Shown: piece by piece, positions 1-6,150 of the stretch
How positions within the stretch are numbered: position 1 is the stretch's first letter
Layout of the letters: each line of letters opens with the position of its first letter
Assembly: GCA_902803685.1 (NCBI GenBank)
Contig: CADCQR010000135.1
Span: forward strand, 1 to 6,396
Source: an uncultured Erysipelotrichaceae bacterium
Lineage (GTDB): Bacteria; Bacillota_I; Bacilli_A; RF39; UBA660
Direction: 5' to 3'
DNA length: 6,396 bases
Notes under the pieces: generated by a model
Told to the model about the DNA's origin: nothing
Seen by the model: the letters and a program-made list of their open reading frames with translations, nothing else
The model's database searches: none
Made by a program: the position numbers and the translations under genes

Positions 1-20
1 ATGTTTGGATTAAATAAAAC

Positions 21-49
21 TTTATTTTATTAGCATTGTATAGTATAAT
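21..49 (+). promoter_or_regulatory. putative promoter of the small membrane protein gene
   Basis: A perfect -10 hexamer TATAAT lies at 44-49, with a second overlapping-type TATAAT at 51-56. A weak -35 (TTTATT, 21-26) sits 17 bases upstream of the first. The start codon follows at 69, so the leader would be short and contain the AGAGGTGA ribosome binding site at 57-64. The -10 is convincing; the -35 is poor, and AT-rich DNA produces such hexamers by chance. Confidence 0.4.
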
Positions 50-68
50 CTATAATAGAGGTGATTGT

Positions 69-269
69 ATGAGAAATACAAAAAAGCAGCGTTTAATGAT
101 TGAACAAAACAGAAGTTTGTTCATGATAGCGGTTGTTTCTATAGCTATTATAGGTATAGTGTCAGTTGCAATGCTATTTTCCACTGGTAAAAGTGATGAC
201 AATAAGGACTCCTCTATTGATGATGACGGTGTTGTTCAAGATATGGATGTAGTGAGAAATGGTAAATAG
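69..269 (+). CDS. small single-pass membrane protein, unknown function
   Basis: A 66-residue protein that I do not recognise as a family. The first 16 residues are basic and polar (MRNTKKQR...), residues about 17-38 form one hydrophobic helix rich in Ile, Val and Ala, and the remaining 28 residues are strongly acidic (runs of Asp after GKSDD). By the positive-inside rule the short N-terminus would be cytoplasmic and the acidic tail extracellular. The ATG at 69 was chosen because AGAGGTGA (57-64) precedes it at proper spacing; the in-frame ATG at 36 has no ribosome binding site and would lie upstream of the -10. The gene ends in a double TAG TAG. It lies 73 bases upstream of the L,D-transpeptidase gene in the same direction, so a cell-envelope role is possible, but that is only inferred from position. 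Confidence 0.65.
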   Translation: MRNTKKQRLMIEQNRSLFMIAVVSIAIIGIVSVAMLFSTGKSDDNKDSSIDDDGVVQDMDVVRNGK

Positions 270-293
270 TAGCTGTTCATAATTTGCCTTTTT

Positions 294-323
294 TTGGATA
301 AATTGCGATATTCACAGTATAAT
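294..323 (+). promoter_or_regulatory. putative promoter of the L,D-transpeptidase gene
   Basis: A consensus -10 TATAAT is at 318-323 and a partial -35 (TTGGAT, 294-299) lies 18 bases upstream. The ribosome binding site AAGGTGA (331-337) and ATG (343) follow directly, giving a leader of only about 15 bases. No terminator separates this gene from the small gene before it, so read-through from upstream is also possible. Confidence 0.45.
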
Positions 324-342
324 ATGCGGTAAGGTGATGAAA

Positions 343-1242
343 ATGAAAAAGTTACTAACTATTTTTATATTCTATTTATTAATATTTTCTTTCATAAATG
401 TTAATGCAGAAGAATTGAATTGTAAAAAATATTTAAGAAGAGGTTCTTCTGGTGTATCAGTTAAGGTTCTACAAACTAAGTTAAATCAATATACTGATTG
501 TAATTTAGCTGTTGATGGGGCCTTTGGTAAAAAAACAGTTGCTTGTGTTAAGAAATTTCAGAGATTGTATGATTTAGATGTTGATGGCATTGTCGGTCCA
601 AAAACTTGTTCTAAAATCAATTCATTAGCTTTTACTACACTTATCAAAACTCCAGATTTAGAAGATAATGAAGGATATATATATTATAAAAACGTAAACG
701 TTAGGGAAGCTTCTTCTACAGCTTCAAATGTTTTATTTAGAGTGCATCGCGGTGATAAAGTTTTATTAAGCGGTATATATGATGGTTGGTATTCTATCTC
801 TGTTAATGGACTTAATGGATATATTAGGTCTGATTTAATTACTAAAACACTCATTGTTGTTGATATCGTTGAACAAAGATTTGTATATTATAAGAACGGA
901 AAAAATGTATTAGAAACAACGGTAGTTACAGGAAGAAAGGGTAAACATGATACTCCTGTTGGCGCTTATATATTATCACCAAAATATTTTAAATGTAATG
1001 CAACATTAAGGGGGAGAAATGATGATGGCTCTAGATATGCATCTCATGTAGATTACTGGATGCCTTTCATTTTAGATGTTGGAATTGGGTTCCATGATGC
1101 TACATGGCGAAAGGAATATGAGTTTAATTCTTATCAATATATCTCTAATGGTTCACATGGCTGTGTTAACATGAGGTATGATGCAGCAAAAGAATTATAT
1201 GAAAGTATATACGAGGATACGTTAGTTATTATTAGAGGATAA
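343..1242 (+). CDS. secreted L,D-transpeptidase with peptidoglycan-binding and SH3-like domains
   Basis: A 299-residue exported enzyme predicted to make L,D (3-3) cross-links in peptidoglycan or attach groups to its stem peptides. Residues 1-22 form a signal peptide (MKK, hydrophobic core, likely cleavage after VNA). Residues about 27-93 match a PG_binding_1 domain (LRRGSSGVSVKVLQ, VDGAFGKKT, VDGIVGPKT). Residues about 111-166 look like an SH3 domain (VNVREASSTASN, DGWYSIS, GYIRSDL). Residues about 168-299 are the YkuD catalytic domain, with TGRKGKHDTPVG, conserved His251 (GFHDA) and the SHGCVNM signature carrying nucleophile Cys274. The start at 343 fits AAGGTGA at 331-337; the upstream in-frame GTG (334) and ATG (337) overlap the ribosome binding site. 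Cysteines 27, 53, 69 and 89 all fall in the binding domain and may form disulfides. The gene ends TAA TAA, directly followed by a terminator. Confidence 0.92.
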   Translation: MKKLLTIFIFYLLIFSFINVNAEELNCKKYLRRGSSGVSVKVLQTKLNQYTDCNLAVDGAFGKKTVACVKKFQRLYDLDVDGIVGPKTCSKINSLAFTTLIKTPDLEDNEGYIYYKNVNVREASSTASNVLFRVHRGDKVLLSGIYDGWYSISVNGLNGYIRSDLITKTLIVVDIVEQRFVYYKNGKNVLETTVVTGRKGKHDTPVGAYILSPKYFKCNATLRGRNDDGSRYASHVDYWMPFILDVGIGFHDATWRKEYEFNSYQYISNGSHGCVNMRYDAAKELYESIYEDTLVIIRG

Positions 1243-1243
1243 T

Positions 1244-1271
1244 AAAAAAGAACGTTTTTACGCTCTTTTTT
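1244..1271. terminator. bidirectional intrinsic terminator between convergent genes
   Basis: The arms AAAAAAGAACGT (1244-1255) and ACGCTCTTTTTT (1260-1271) pair over 12 positions with a single A-C mismatch around a TTTT loop. The A-tract on one side and T-tract on the other make it work for both strands: it begins right after the L,D-transpeptidase stop, and on the minus strand right after the rnhC stop at 1275. Confidence 0.85.
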
Positions 1272-1274
1272 CTT

Positions 1275-2186
1275 TTAAAATACTAATGTATGTAAAATTC
1301 TATCTGTGTTTTTAAAATTTACTTTGGCAATTTCACTTAGCTTTTCTTTTCCATATTTCTCAACAACTTCTTCACCTATTTTATCTACATCTTTCCCAGC
1401 ACCTTTTGGAAGTGGAATATGTATAGAATCACAAAGCTTATCAAATTCTTTTAAGAAGATATATCTACTAATTATCGAAGCACTTGCTACAGCTAGATTT
1501 TTATCTTCGGCTTTTGTCATGAAGGTTATTCCTCTTTGGATATTAGGAATGCCGTTCAAATATTCGTAGTATCTTGCTTCTCTAGCAAATTCATCTACTA
1601 TAATATAATCGTATGTTAGATTTTCTTCGGTAATTAAACTGTATAAGACCTTATTATGCATAATACTTTTTATCTTATTCATATTTACATTTCTATCATA
1701 TTTTTCATTATATTCTTTATTAGTAAGTATAATACTTTTATATTTAATTTTTTTTGCTATCTCTGGTGCTATTTTTTTTATTTTTGTGTCATCCACTTTT
1801 TTAGAATCTGTAACACCTAAACTTTCAAGGAATGGGATATCTTCTTTTTTTACGTAACAGGCAGTTACTACAATTGGACCAAAGTAATCTCCTGTTCCTA
1901 CTTCGTCACTTCCTACAGAAGTGCAGTTATAATATTTAGTATCTTTCTTTTTTGCTTCTTCTTTTTTTTCTTTAGTATTTTCTAAAGCCACTCCCCACAT
2001 AGCAGCATCTACATCTGCTGAAGTTCCTTGGAACATACACTTGCCAGATTCATAAAGCGTAATTACTGTGTCTTCCTCCTGTGCTTGGAATACTACATAT
2101 GGTATTACTTTATCCCTTTTTTTATCTTTATAGTATTCAATCATTTTTTCTTTTATTTCATCATTTACTTTAATAACAACGTTCAC
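1275..2186 (-). CDS. rnhC: ribonuclease HIII
   Basis: A 303-residue cytoplasmic endonuclease that cuts the RNA strand of RNA/DNA hybrids, helping clear R-loops and replication primers; it needs a divalent metal. Residues about 1-70 correspond to the N-terminal TBP-like substrate-binding domain (DUF3378) of RNase HIII. A Lys/Glu-rich linker (about 71-84) leads to the RNase H fold, which opens with SVGSDEVGTGDYFGP. The DEDE catalytic set of the HIII type is visible as Asp94, Glu95, Asp198 (IIVDEF) and Glu227 (TKAEDK), followed by the AVASASIISR motif. The Glu at the last site and the N-terminal domain distinguish it from RNase HII. I chose the GTG at 2186 because AGAGGTG lies just upstream on the minus strand; the longer reading from the ATG at 2222 would begin upstream of the -10 and has no ribosome binding site. 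Length is close to the usual 300-315 residues. It is divergent from cvpA, as in Bacillus. Confidence 0.93.
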   Translation of the reverse strand: MNVVIKVNDEIKEKMIEYYKDKKRDKVIPYVVFQAQEEDTVITLYESGKCMFQGTSADVDAAMWGVALENTKEKKEEAKKKDTKYYNCTSVGSDEVGTGDYFGPIVVTACYVKKEDIPFLESLGVTDSKKVDDTKIKKIAPEIAKKIKYKSIILTNKEYNEKYDRNVNMNKIKSIMHNKVLYSLITEENLTYDYIIVDEFAREARYYEYLNGIPNIQRGITFMTKAEDKNLAVASASIISRYIFLKEFDKLCDSIHIPLPKGAGKDVDKIGEEVVEKYGKEKLSEIAKVNFKNTDRILHTLVF

Positions 2187-2204
2187 TTGATACACCTCTA
2201 AAAT

Positions 2205-2213
2205 ATTATAGCA
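2205..2213 (-). promoter_or_regulatory. extended -10 promoter of rnhC
   Basis: On the minus strand the bases read TGCTATAAT, a perfect extended -10 (TGN plus TATAAT), 18 bases upstream of the GTG start with the AGAGGTG ribosome binding site between. No good -35 is seen, as is common for extended -10 promoters. Confidence 0.6.
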
Positions 2214-2231
2214 TAAATTCATAAATTGGGT

Positions 2232-2237
2232 TATAAT
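2232..2237 (+). promoter_or_regulatory. -10 element of the cvpA-trxA operon
   Basis: TATAAT faces right, about 20 bases from the rnhC -10 that faces left, so the two promoters are nearly back to back and could compete for RNA polymerase. No convincing -35 lies 16-18 bases upstream. Transcription would start near 2243-2245, leaving a leader of only about 17 bases that contains the AGGAGGTG site. Confidence 0.4.
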
Positions 2238-2245
2238 TAAATGGT

Positions 2246-2253
2246 AGGAGGTG
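2246..2253 (+). promoter_or_regulatory. strong ribosome binding site that fixes the cvpA start at ATT
   Basis: AGGAGGTG is a near-perfect complement to the 16S rRNA tail, the strongest such site in the window with that of ppdK. The only sensibly spaced codon in the cvpA frame is ATT at 2261, seven bases downstream; no ATG, GTG or TTG occurs in this frame between the upstream stop at 2234 and the GTG at 2459. Confidence 0.75.
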
Positions 2254-2260
2254 CTTCAGT

Positions 2261-2974
2261 ATTTTAGATATAATTGTTATAATTTTTATTTTATTATTTG
2301 GGGTTTTAGGATTTAAAAGAGGTGTTATAAAAGAGGGTGTAGCTTTTATAGGCTGTATTTTAGTATTATTTCTTAGTTTTTCCTATAAAGGTATAATTGG
2401 TGACTATTTATGTAAATTTTTTCCGTTTTTTAACTTTGAGGGCAGTTTAAAAGGACTTGTGGCATTAAATGTATTAATTTATCAAATAGCTGGCTTTATT
2501 GCTTTATTTGCCTTACTTTATGGTTTATATTCTGTTGTATTTGTTGCTTCAAAGATACTTCAAAAGATAGTAGATATATCGATATTTCTGACCTTACCAT
2601 CCAAGTTAGCTGGTGCAATTATTGGACTTGTAGAAGGATATTTGGTTACTTTCTTAATATTGCTAGCATTAGTTATACCATTAAGAAATTATAAACTTTT
2701 TAATGAAGGTAATTTATCGAAGAAAATTCTTTATGAATCTCCAATTGTTTCAGAAAAGACTAATGGATTAATTACTTCTATAGATGAAGTTAAGACATTA
2801 GTTCTACAGATAAAAGATAAAGAGATTACTAAAAATGATGCTAATTTACAATTAATTGGCACTATGATAAAATACAAGGTAGTAGACGCTCATACTGTTG
2901 AGCAGTTAGTGATTCTTGATAAATTAAGTAGTATTAAGGGAATTGATGTTTATTATGAGAACAAAGAAAGGTGA
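2261..2974 (+). CDS. cvpA: CvpA family membrane protein, probable AUU start
   Basis: A 237-residue integral membrane protein of the CvpA (colicin V production) family, whose exact biochemical role is not settled. Read from the ATT at 2261, the N-terminus (M)LDIIVIIF...GVLGFKRGVIKEG matches the family pattern: a first helix beginning LDII and the GFKRG motif at residues 17-21. Four hydrophobic segments follow the family plan: about 2-16, 27-42, 68-96 and 116-140 (GAIIGLVEGYLV is typical of the last). The C-terminal ~95 residues are soluble and charged. Starting instead at the first conventional codon, GTG 2459, would delete the two most characteristic helices and has no ribosome binding site. 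A substitution or assembly error at the start codon is the alternative. The stop TGA (2972-2974) lies inside the trxA ribosome binding site and is followed by an in-frame TAA. Confidence 0.8.
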   Translation: MLDIIVIIFILLFGVLGFKRGVIKEGVAFIGCILVLFLSFSYKGIIGDYLCKFFPFFNFEGSLKGLVALNVLIYQIAGFIALFALLYGLYSVVFVASKILQKIVDISIFLTLPSKLAGAIIGLVEGYLVTFLILLALVIPLRNYKLFNEGNLSKKILYESPIVSEKTNGLITSIDEVKTLVLQIKDKEITKNDANLQLIGTMIKYKVVDAHTVEQLVILDKLSSIKGIDVYYENKER

Positions 2975-2978
2975 TAAA

Positions 2979-3278
2979 ATGACTTATTTGGATAGCAGTA
3001 AAAATTTTGATGATATAATTAGTAATGGAAAGGTAGTAGTAGACTTTTTTGCTGAATGGTGTGGGCCATGCAAAATGTTAGGACCTGTATTGGAGGAAGT
3101 TAGTAAAAATAATCCCGATGTAAAGTTTTTAAAAGTGGATACGGATGAATATGAAGATATAGCTAGAAGATTCGGTATTATGTCTATTCCGTGTATAAAG
3201 GTATTTCAAGATGGAAAAGAAGTAAAATCTACCGTTGGTTTTATGGATAAAAAAACATTAGAAGATTTTATAAAGTAA
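2979..3278 (+). CDS. trxA: thioredoxin
   Basis: A 99-residue cytoplasmic thioredoxin that reduces protein disulfides, normally recharged by thioredoxin reductase (not in this window). The active site WCGPCK is at residues 27-32 with redox cysteines Cys28 and Cys31. Asp22 (VVDFFA) is the buried acid, and the cis-proline is Pro71 in SIPCI. Helix and strand pattern and length are normal for the family. An extra cysteine, Cys72, follows the cis-proline where thioredoxins usually have Thr. The ATG at 2979 is preceded by AAAGGTGA (2967-2974), which contains the cvpA stop; only four bases separate the two genes, so translation is probably coupled in one operon. An in-frame ATG at 2943 lies inside cvpA without a ribosome binding site and was rejected. 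The gene ends TAA TAA. Confidence 0.95.
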   Translation: MTYLDSSKNFDDIISNGKVVVDFFAEWCGPCKMLGPVLEEVSKNNPDVKFLKVDTDEYEDIARRFGIMSIPCIKVFQDGKEVKSTVGFMDKKTLEDFIK

Positions 3279-3291
3279 TAATACAATTTAT

Positions 3292-3326
3292 AGTACTAGA
3301 GAATTAATATATTTAGTACTTTTTTT
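3292..3326 (+). terminator. weak intrinsic terminator after trxA
   Basis: AGTACTA (3292-3298) pairs with TAGTACT (3314-3320) around a 15-base AT-rich loop and is followed by a seven-T tract (3320-3326). The stem has only two G-C pairs, so some read-through into ppdK would be expected. Confidence 0.5.
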
Positions 3327-3334
3327 ATTGAAAA
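3319..3334 (+). repeat. terminator-trailing motif, copy 1
   Basis: CTTTTTTTATTGAAAA forms the T-tract of the trxA terminator plus a following TTGAAAA. The same 16 bases occur at 6323-6338, and with one A-to-G change at 6055-6070. All three copies are intergenic, on the same strand and at a terminator T-tract. Confidence 0.55.
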
Positions 3335-3342
3335 AAATTTAG

Positions 3343-3348
3343 TATACT
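3343..3348 (+). promoter_or_regulatory. possible -10 of ppdK
   Basis: TATACT matches five of six -10 positions and lies 32 bases before the ppdK start codon. The nearest recognisable -35-like sequence, TTGAAA at 3328-3333, is only nine bases upstream, too close to act with it; at the normal distance there is only a T-run. It is a tentative call. Confidence 0.3.
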
Positions 3349-3379
3349 TATTGCGTAATATATGATAGGAGGATTGCAT

Positions 3380-6007
3380 ATGAAATATGTCTATTTATTT
3401 AGTGAAGGTAATAAAGATATGCGAGAAATTTTAGGTGGTAAAGGTGCAAATTTAGCTGAAATGACATCTTTGGGATTACCAGTACCTCGTGGTTTTACTG
3501 TAACTACCGAAGCTTGTAATAAATATTATGATATTGGAAAGATATTAGATGAAGATATTGTTTTACAAATAAAAGATAAAGTTAACGAGTTGGAGAAAAT
3601 TACAGGTAAAGTTTTTGGGGATAAACATAATCCTTTATTAGTAAGTGTAAGAAGTGGTGCTAGAGCCAGTATGCCAGGTATGATGGATACAATACTTAAC
3701 TTGGGTATGAATGATATTGTTGCTGAAGGTTTTGCAGAAATTACTAATAATCCACGTTTTGTATATGATTCATACAGAAGGTTTATTCAAATGTTTGCTG
3801 ATGTTGTTAAAGAATTACCAAAGCAAAATTTTGAGGGGTTATTTGATAAGATAAAAGCGGATAAAGGCTATAAACTTGATACTGAATTTACAGCTGATGA
3901 TTTGAAAGAGGTTGTAACTATTTTTAAATCTGAATATTATAAGTTAACTGGCGAAGAGTTTCCACAAAATCCAGAAATCCAATTGCTTGAGGCTATAATG
4001 GCTGTATTTAGAAGTTGGAATAATGATAGAGCTATAACTTATAGGAGACTAAATGATATACCAGCTAGTTGGGGTACAGCAGTAAATGTTCAGGAAATGG
4101 TATATGGTAATAAGGGAGATACGTCTGGTACTGGTGTTGCATTTACAAGAAATCCCGCTACTGGTGAAAATGTTTTATACGGTGAGTATTTAATGAATGC
4201 TCAAGGAGAAGATGTTGTGGCAGGTATTAGGACTCCACAAAGTATAGATACTTTAAAAGATGTAATGCCCGAGTGTTATGAAGAATTTAAAAAAATATGT
4301 AATATTTTAGAGAACCATTATCATGATATGCAAGATATGGAATTTACAATTGAAGACTCAAAGTTATTTATGTTGCAGACAAGAAACGGAAAAAGAACAG
4401 CTAAAGCTGCATTAAAGATTGCTGTTGATATGGTTAATTCCTCTATGATAACTAAAGAAGAGGCACTAATGAGAATAGAGCCACTTCAACTAGATCAATT
4501 GTTACATCCTGTTTTTAGCGATAGTAGTTTAAAAAGTGGTAAAGTTATTGCTATTGGGTTAGCAGCTTCACCTGGTGCTGCTACTGGTAAGTTATGTTTC
4601 ACTGCAGAAGATGTTATAAAATTTCATGAGGCCGGTGAAAAAGATTTGATTTTGGCTAGGGCTGAGACTTCACCAGAGGATATTGAAGGAATGAATGTTG
4701 CGCATGGGATATTAACTGTTCGTGGAGGGATGACTTCTCATGCAGCTGTTGTAGCTCGTGGTATGGGTACTTGTTGTGTTTCTGGTTGTGGTGATATTGT
4801 TGTTGACGAAATTACTAAAACGCTAACTTTAAAAGATGGTACGGTATATTCTGAAGGAGATTGGATTAGTTTAGACGGTTCTACTGGTAATGTTTATGGA
4901 GAAAAATTAGAAACAATCTCACCAACTATTTCAGGTGATTTTGAGACAATTATGGAATGGGCTGATGAGATTGCAAGACTAGAAGTTAGAACTAATGCAG
5001 ATACACCTCGTGATGCAAAACAGGCTAGGGAATTTGGTGCTAAGGGAATTGGAATTTGTCGTACTGAGCATATGTTCTTTGATGAAGAAAGAATATTTAA
5101 TTTTAGACGTATGATAGTTGCTGATACAGTTGAAAAACGAGAAGAAGCACTAGAAAGAATAATTCCATATCAGAGAAAAGATTTTGAAGGATTATTTAGA
5201 GAAATGTCTGGTTACATAGTAACTATTAGATATTTAGATCCACCACTACATGAATTTTTACCACATACAGATGAAGAGATTAAAGTATTAGCTGATTCTT
5301 TAGACATTAACTTTTCTAATCTTAAGAATAGAGTAGATTCTTTGAAAGAGTTTAACCCAATGATGGGACATCGTGGCTGTAGGCTAGCTATTACCTATCC
5401 TGAAATTGCAAAAATGCAGACAAGGGCGGTAATTGAAGCGGCTATTAATGTTCAAAATGAAGGGTATGATGTTAAACCAGAAATAATGATACCGTTAGTT
5501 GGAACAGTAGAAGAATTTACTTTTGTTAAGAAGATTGTTGATGATGTGGCTAAAGAAGTTATGCGAGAAAAGGGTACAACTGTAGATTATAAAGTTGGTA
5601 CTATGATAGAAATACCTAGAGCTACCTTGATTTCTGATGAGATAGCTAAAGAAGCAGAATTCTTTAGTTATGGTACTAATGATTTAACTCAGATGACATT
5701 TGGATTTTCTAGGGATGATGCTTCAAAATTCTTAAAAGATTATTACAGTAATGGAATTCTTGAACATGATCCATTTGCCTCAATTGATGAATCTGGTGTA
5801 GGAAAGTTAATTGAAATGTCAGTGCGTAGAGCAAAAAGTGTTAGAAGAGATATTGATTTAGGAATCTGTGGTGAACATGGTGGTGATCCTAAGAGTATAG
5901 ATTTTTGCCATAGAGTTGGACTAACTTATGTATCTTGTTCTCCGTATAGGGTTCCAGTAGCAAGGCTTTCTGCTGCACAAGCCGCAATCAAAGAACACAA
6001 TAAATAG
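3380..6007 (+). CDS. ppdK: pyruvate, phosphate dikinase
   Basis: An 875-residue cytoplasmic enzyme that interconverts pyruvate, ATP and phosphate with phosphoenolpyruvate, AMP and pyrophosphate; in many anaerobes it supports pyrophosphate-linked glycolysis or PEP supply. The N-terminal nucleotide-binding domain begins with GGKGANLAEM (19-28) and includes SVRSGARASMPGMMDT (89-104). The swivelling phosphohistidine domain carries GGMTSHAAVVARGMG with catalytic His454 and the neighbouring Thr452 that regulatory proteins modify in some homologues. The C-terminal PEP/pyruvate barrel shows Arg561 (CRTEH), Arg617 (TIRYLD), Glu744 (MIEIPR), Asn767 (GTNDLTQ) and the acid/base Cys830 (GICGEHGGDP), matching the Clostridium symbiosum enzyme almost residue for residue. 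The ATG at 3380 was chosen from AGGAGG at 3367-3372; the in-frame ATG at 3362 lies upstream of that site. Length is typical and no domain is missing. It appears monocistronic, with terminators on both sides, and ends TAG TAG. Confidence 0.98.
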   Translation: MKYVYLFSEGNKDMREILGGKGANLAEMTSLGLPVPRGFTVTTEACNKYYDIGKILDEDIVLQIKDKVNELEKITGKVFGDKHNPLLVSVRSGARASMPGMMDTILNLGMNDIVAEGFAEITNNPRFVYDSYRRFIQMFADVVKELPKQNFEGLFDKIKADKGYKLDTEFTADDLKEVVTIFKSEYYKLTGEEFPQNPEIQLLEAIMAVFRSWNNDRAITYRRLNDIPASWGTAVNVQEMVYGNKGDTSGTGVAFTRNPATGENVLYGEYLMNAQGEDVVAGIRTPQSIDTLKDVMPECYEEFKKICNILENHYHDMQDMEFTIEDSKLFMLQTRNGKRTAKAALKIAVDMVNSSMITKEEALMRIEPLQLDQLLHPVFSDSSLKSGKVIAIGLAASPGAATGKLCFTAEDVIKFHEAGEKDLILARAETSPEDIEGMNVAHGILTVRGGMTSHAAVVARGMGTCCVSGCGDIVVDEITKTLTLKDGTVYSEGDWISLDGSTGNVYGEKLETISPTISGDFETIMEWADEIARLEVRTNADTPRDAKQAREFGAKGIGICRTEHMFFDEERIFNFRRMIVADTVEKREEALERIIPYQRKDFEGLFREMSGYIVTIRYLDPPLHEFLPHTDEEIKVLADSLDINFSNLKNRVDSLKEFNPMMGHRGCRLAITYPEIAKMQTRAVIEAAINVQNEGYDVKPEIMIPLVGTVEEFTFVKKIVDDVAKEVMREKGTTVDYKVGTMIEIPRATLISDEIAKEAEFFSYGTNDLTQMTFGFSRDDASKFLKDYYSNGILEHDPFASIDESGVGKLIEMSVRRAKSVRRDIDLGICGEHGGDPKSIDFCHRVGLTYVSCSPYRVPVARLSAAQAAIKEHNK

Positions 6008-6038
6008 TAGGCGAACGCATACGAAATAGCAAAAAAAT

Positions 6039-6062
6039 AAAGAGCTGAAAAGCTCTTTTTTT
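6039..6062 (+). terminator. intrinsic terminator of ppdK
   Basis: AAAGAGCT (6039-6046) and AGCTCTTT (6051-6058) form a perfect eight-pair stem capped by a GAAA tetraloop, and the T-run continues to 6062. It lies 32 bases after the ppdK stop. Confidence 0.93.
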
Positions 6063-6070
6063 GTTGAAAA
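6055..6070 (+). repeat. terminator-trailing motif, copy 2
   Basis: CTTTTTTTGTTGAAAA, differing at one base from the copies at 3319-3334 and 6323-6338, begins in the descending arm of the ppdK terminator. Confidence 0.5.
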
Positions 6071-6106
6071 TAAAAGGAATTCTTGATTTTTTAAAAAGAA
6101 TAAAAA

Positions 6107-6135
6107 GGGATTGGTTAATGTACTTAGCCAAGTCC
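6107..6135 (-). terminator. long hairpin resembling a minus-strand terminator
   Basis: TTGGTTAA (6111-6118) pairs with TTAGCCAA (6124-6131), one pair being a G-T wobble, around a five-base loop. After an A-G mismatch the stem continues with GGG (6107-6109) against TCC (6133-6135), giving about 11 pairs. On the minus strand it is followed by TTTTTATT, as in an intrinsic terminator; on the plus strand only A residues follow. No coding gene is seen on the minus strand to its right, so its purpose is open: it may end a small RNA or simply be a structural element. Confidence 0.4.
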
Positions 6136-6150
6136 ACAAAAAAATTATAT

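Noticed and set aside
1..33. ATG frame ending in TAG at 31-33, possibly the tail of an upstream gene
   Set aside because: Other frames are equally possible over so few bases, so no gene end can be assigned.
281..303. AT-rich inverted repeat between the first two genes as a terminator
   Set aside because: The pairing is short and the T-run is in the loop rather than after the stem.
1306..1569. Plus-strand open frame of 87 codons
   Set aside because: It is wholly antisense to rnhC, which has full catalytic motifs; it has no ribosome binding site and reads like a mirror of AT-rich coding DNA.
2241..2267. Eight-codon frame MVGGASVF overlapping the cvpA start, a possible leader peptide
   Set aside because: Its ATG precedes the AGGAGGTG site and probably the transcription start, so it would not be translated.
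2972..2977. Alternative genetic code with TGA read as tryptophan
   Set aside because: The TGA ending cvpA is followed at once by TAA so it does not decide, but no recognised gene has an in-frame TGA and every tryptophan is TGG, unlike code-4 genomes.
3328..3348. TTGAAA plus TATACT as a complete ppdK promoter
   Set aside because: The spacer is nine bases, far from the needed 16-18; the TTGAAA is better explained by the repeated terminator-trailing motif.
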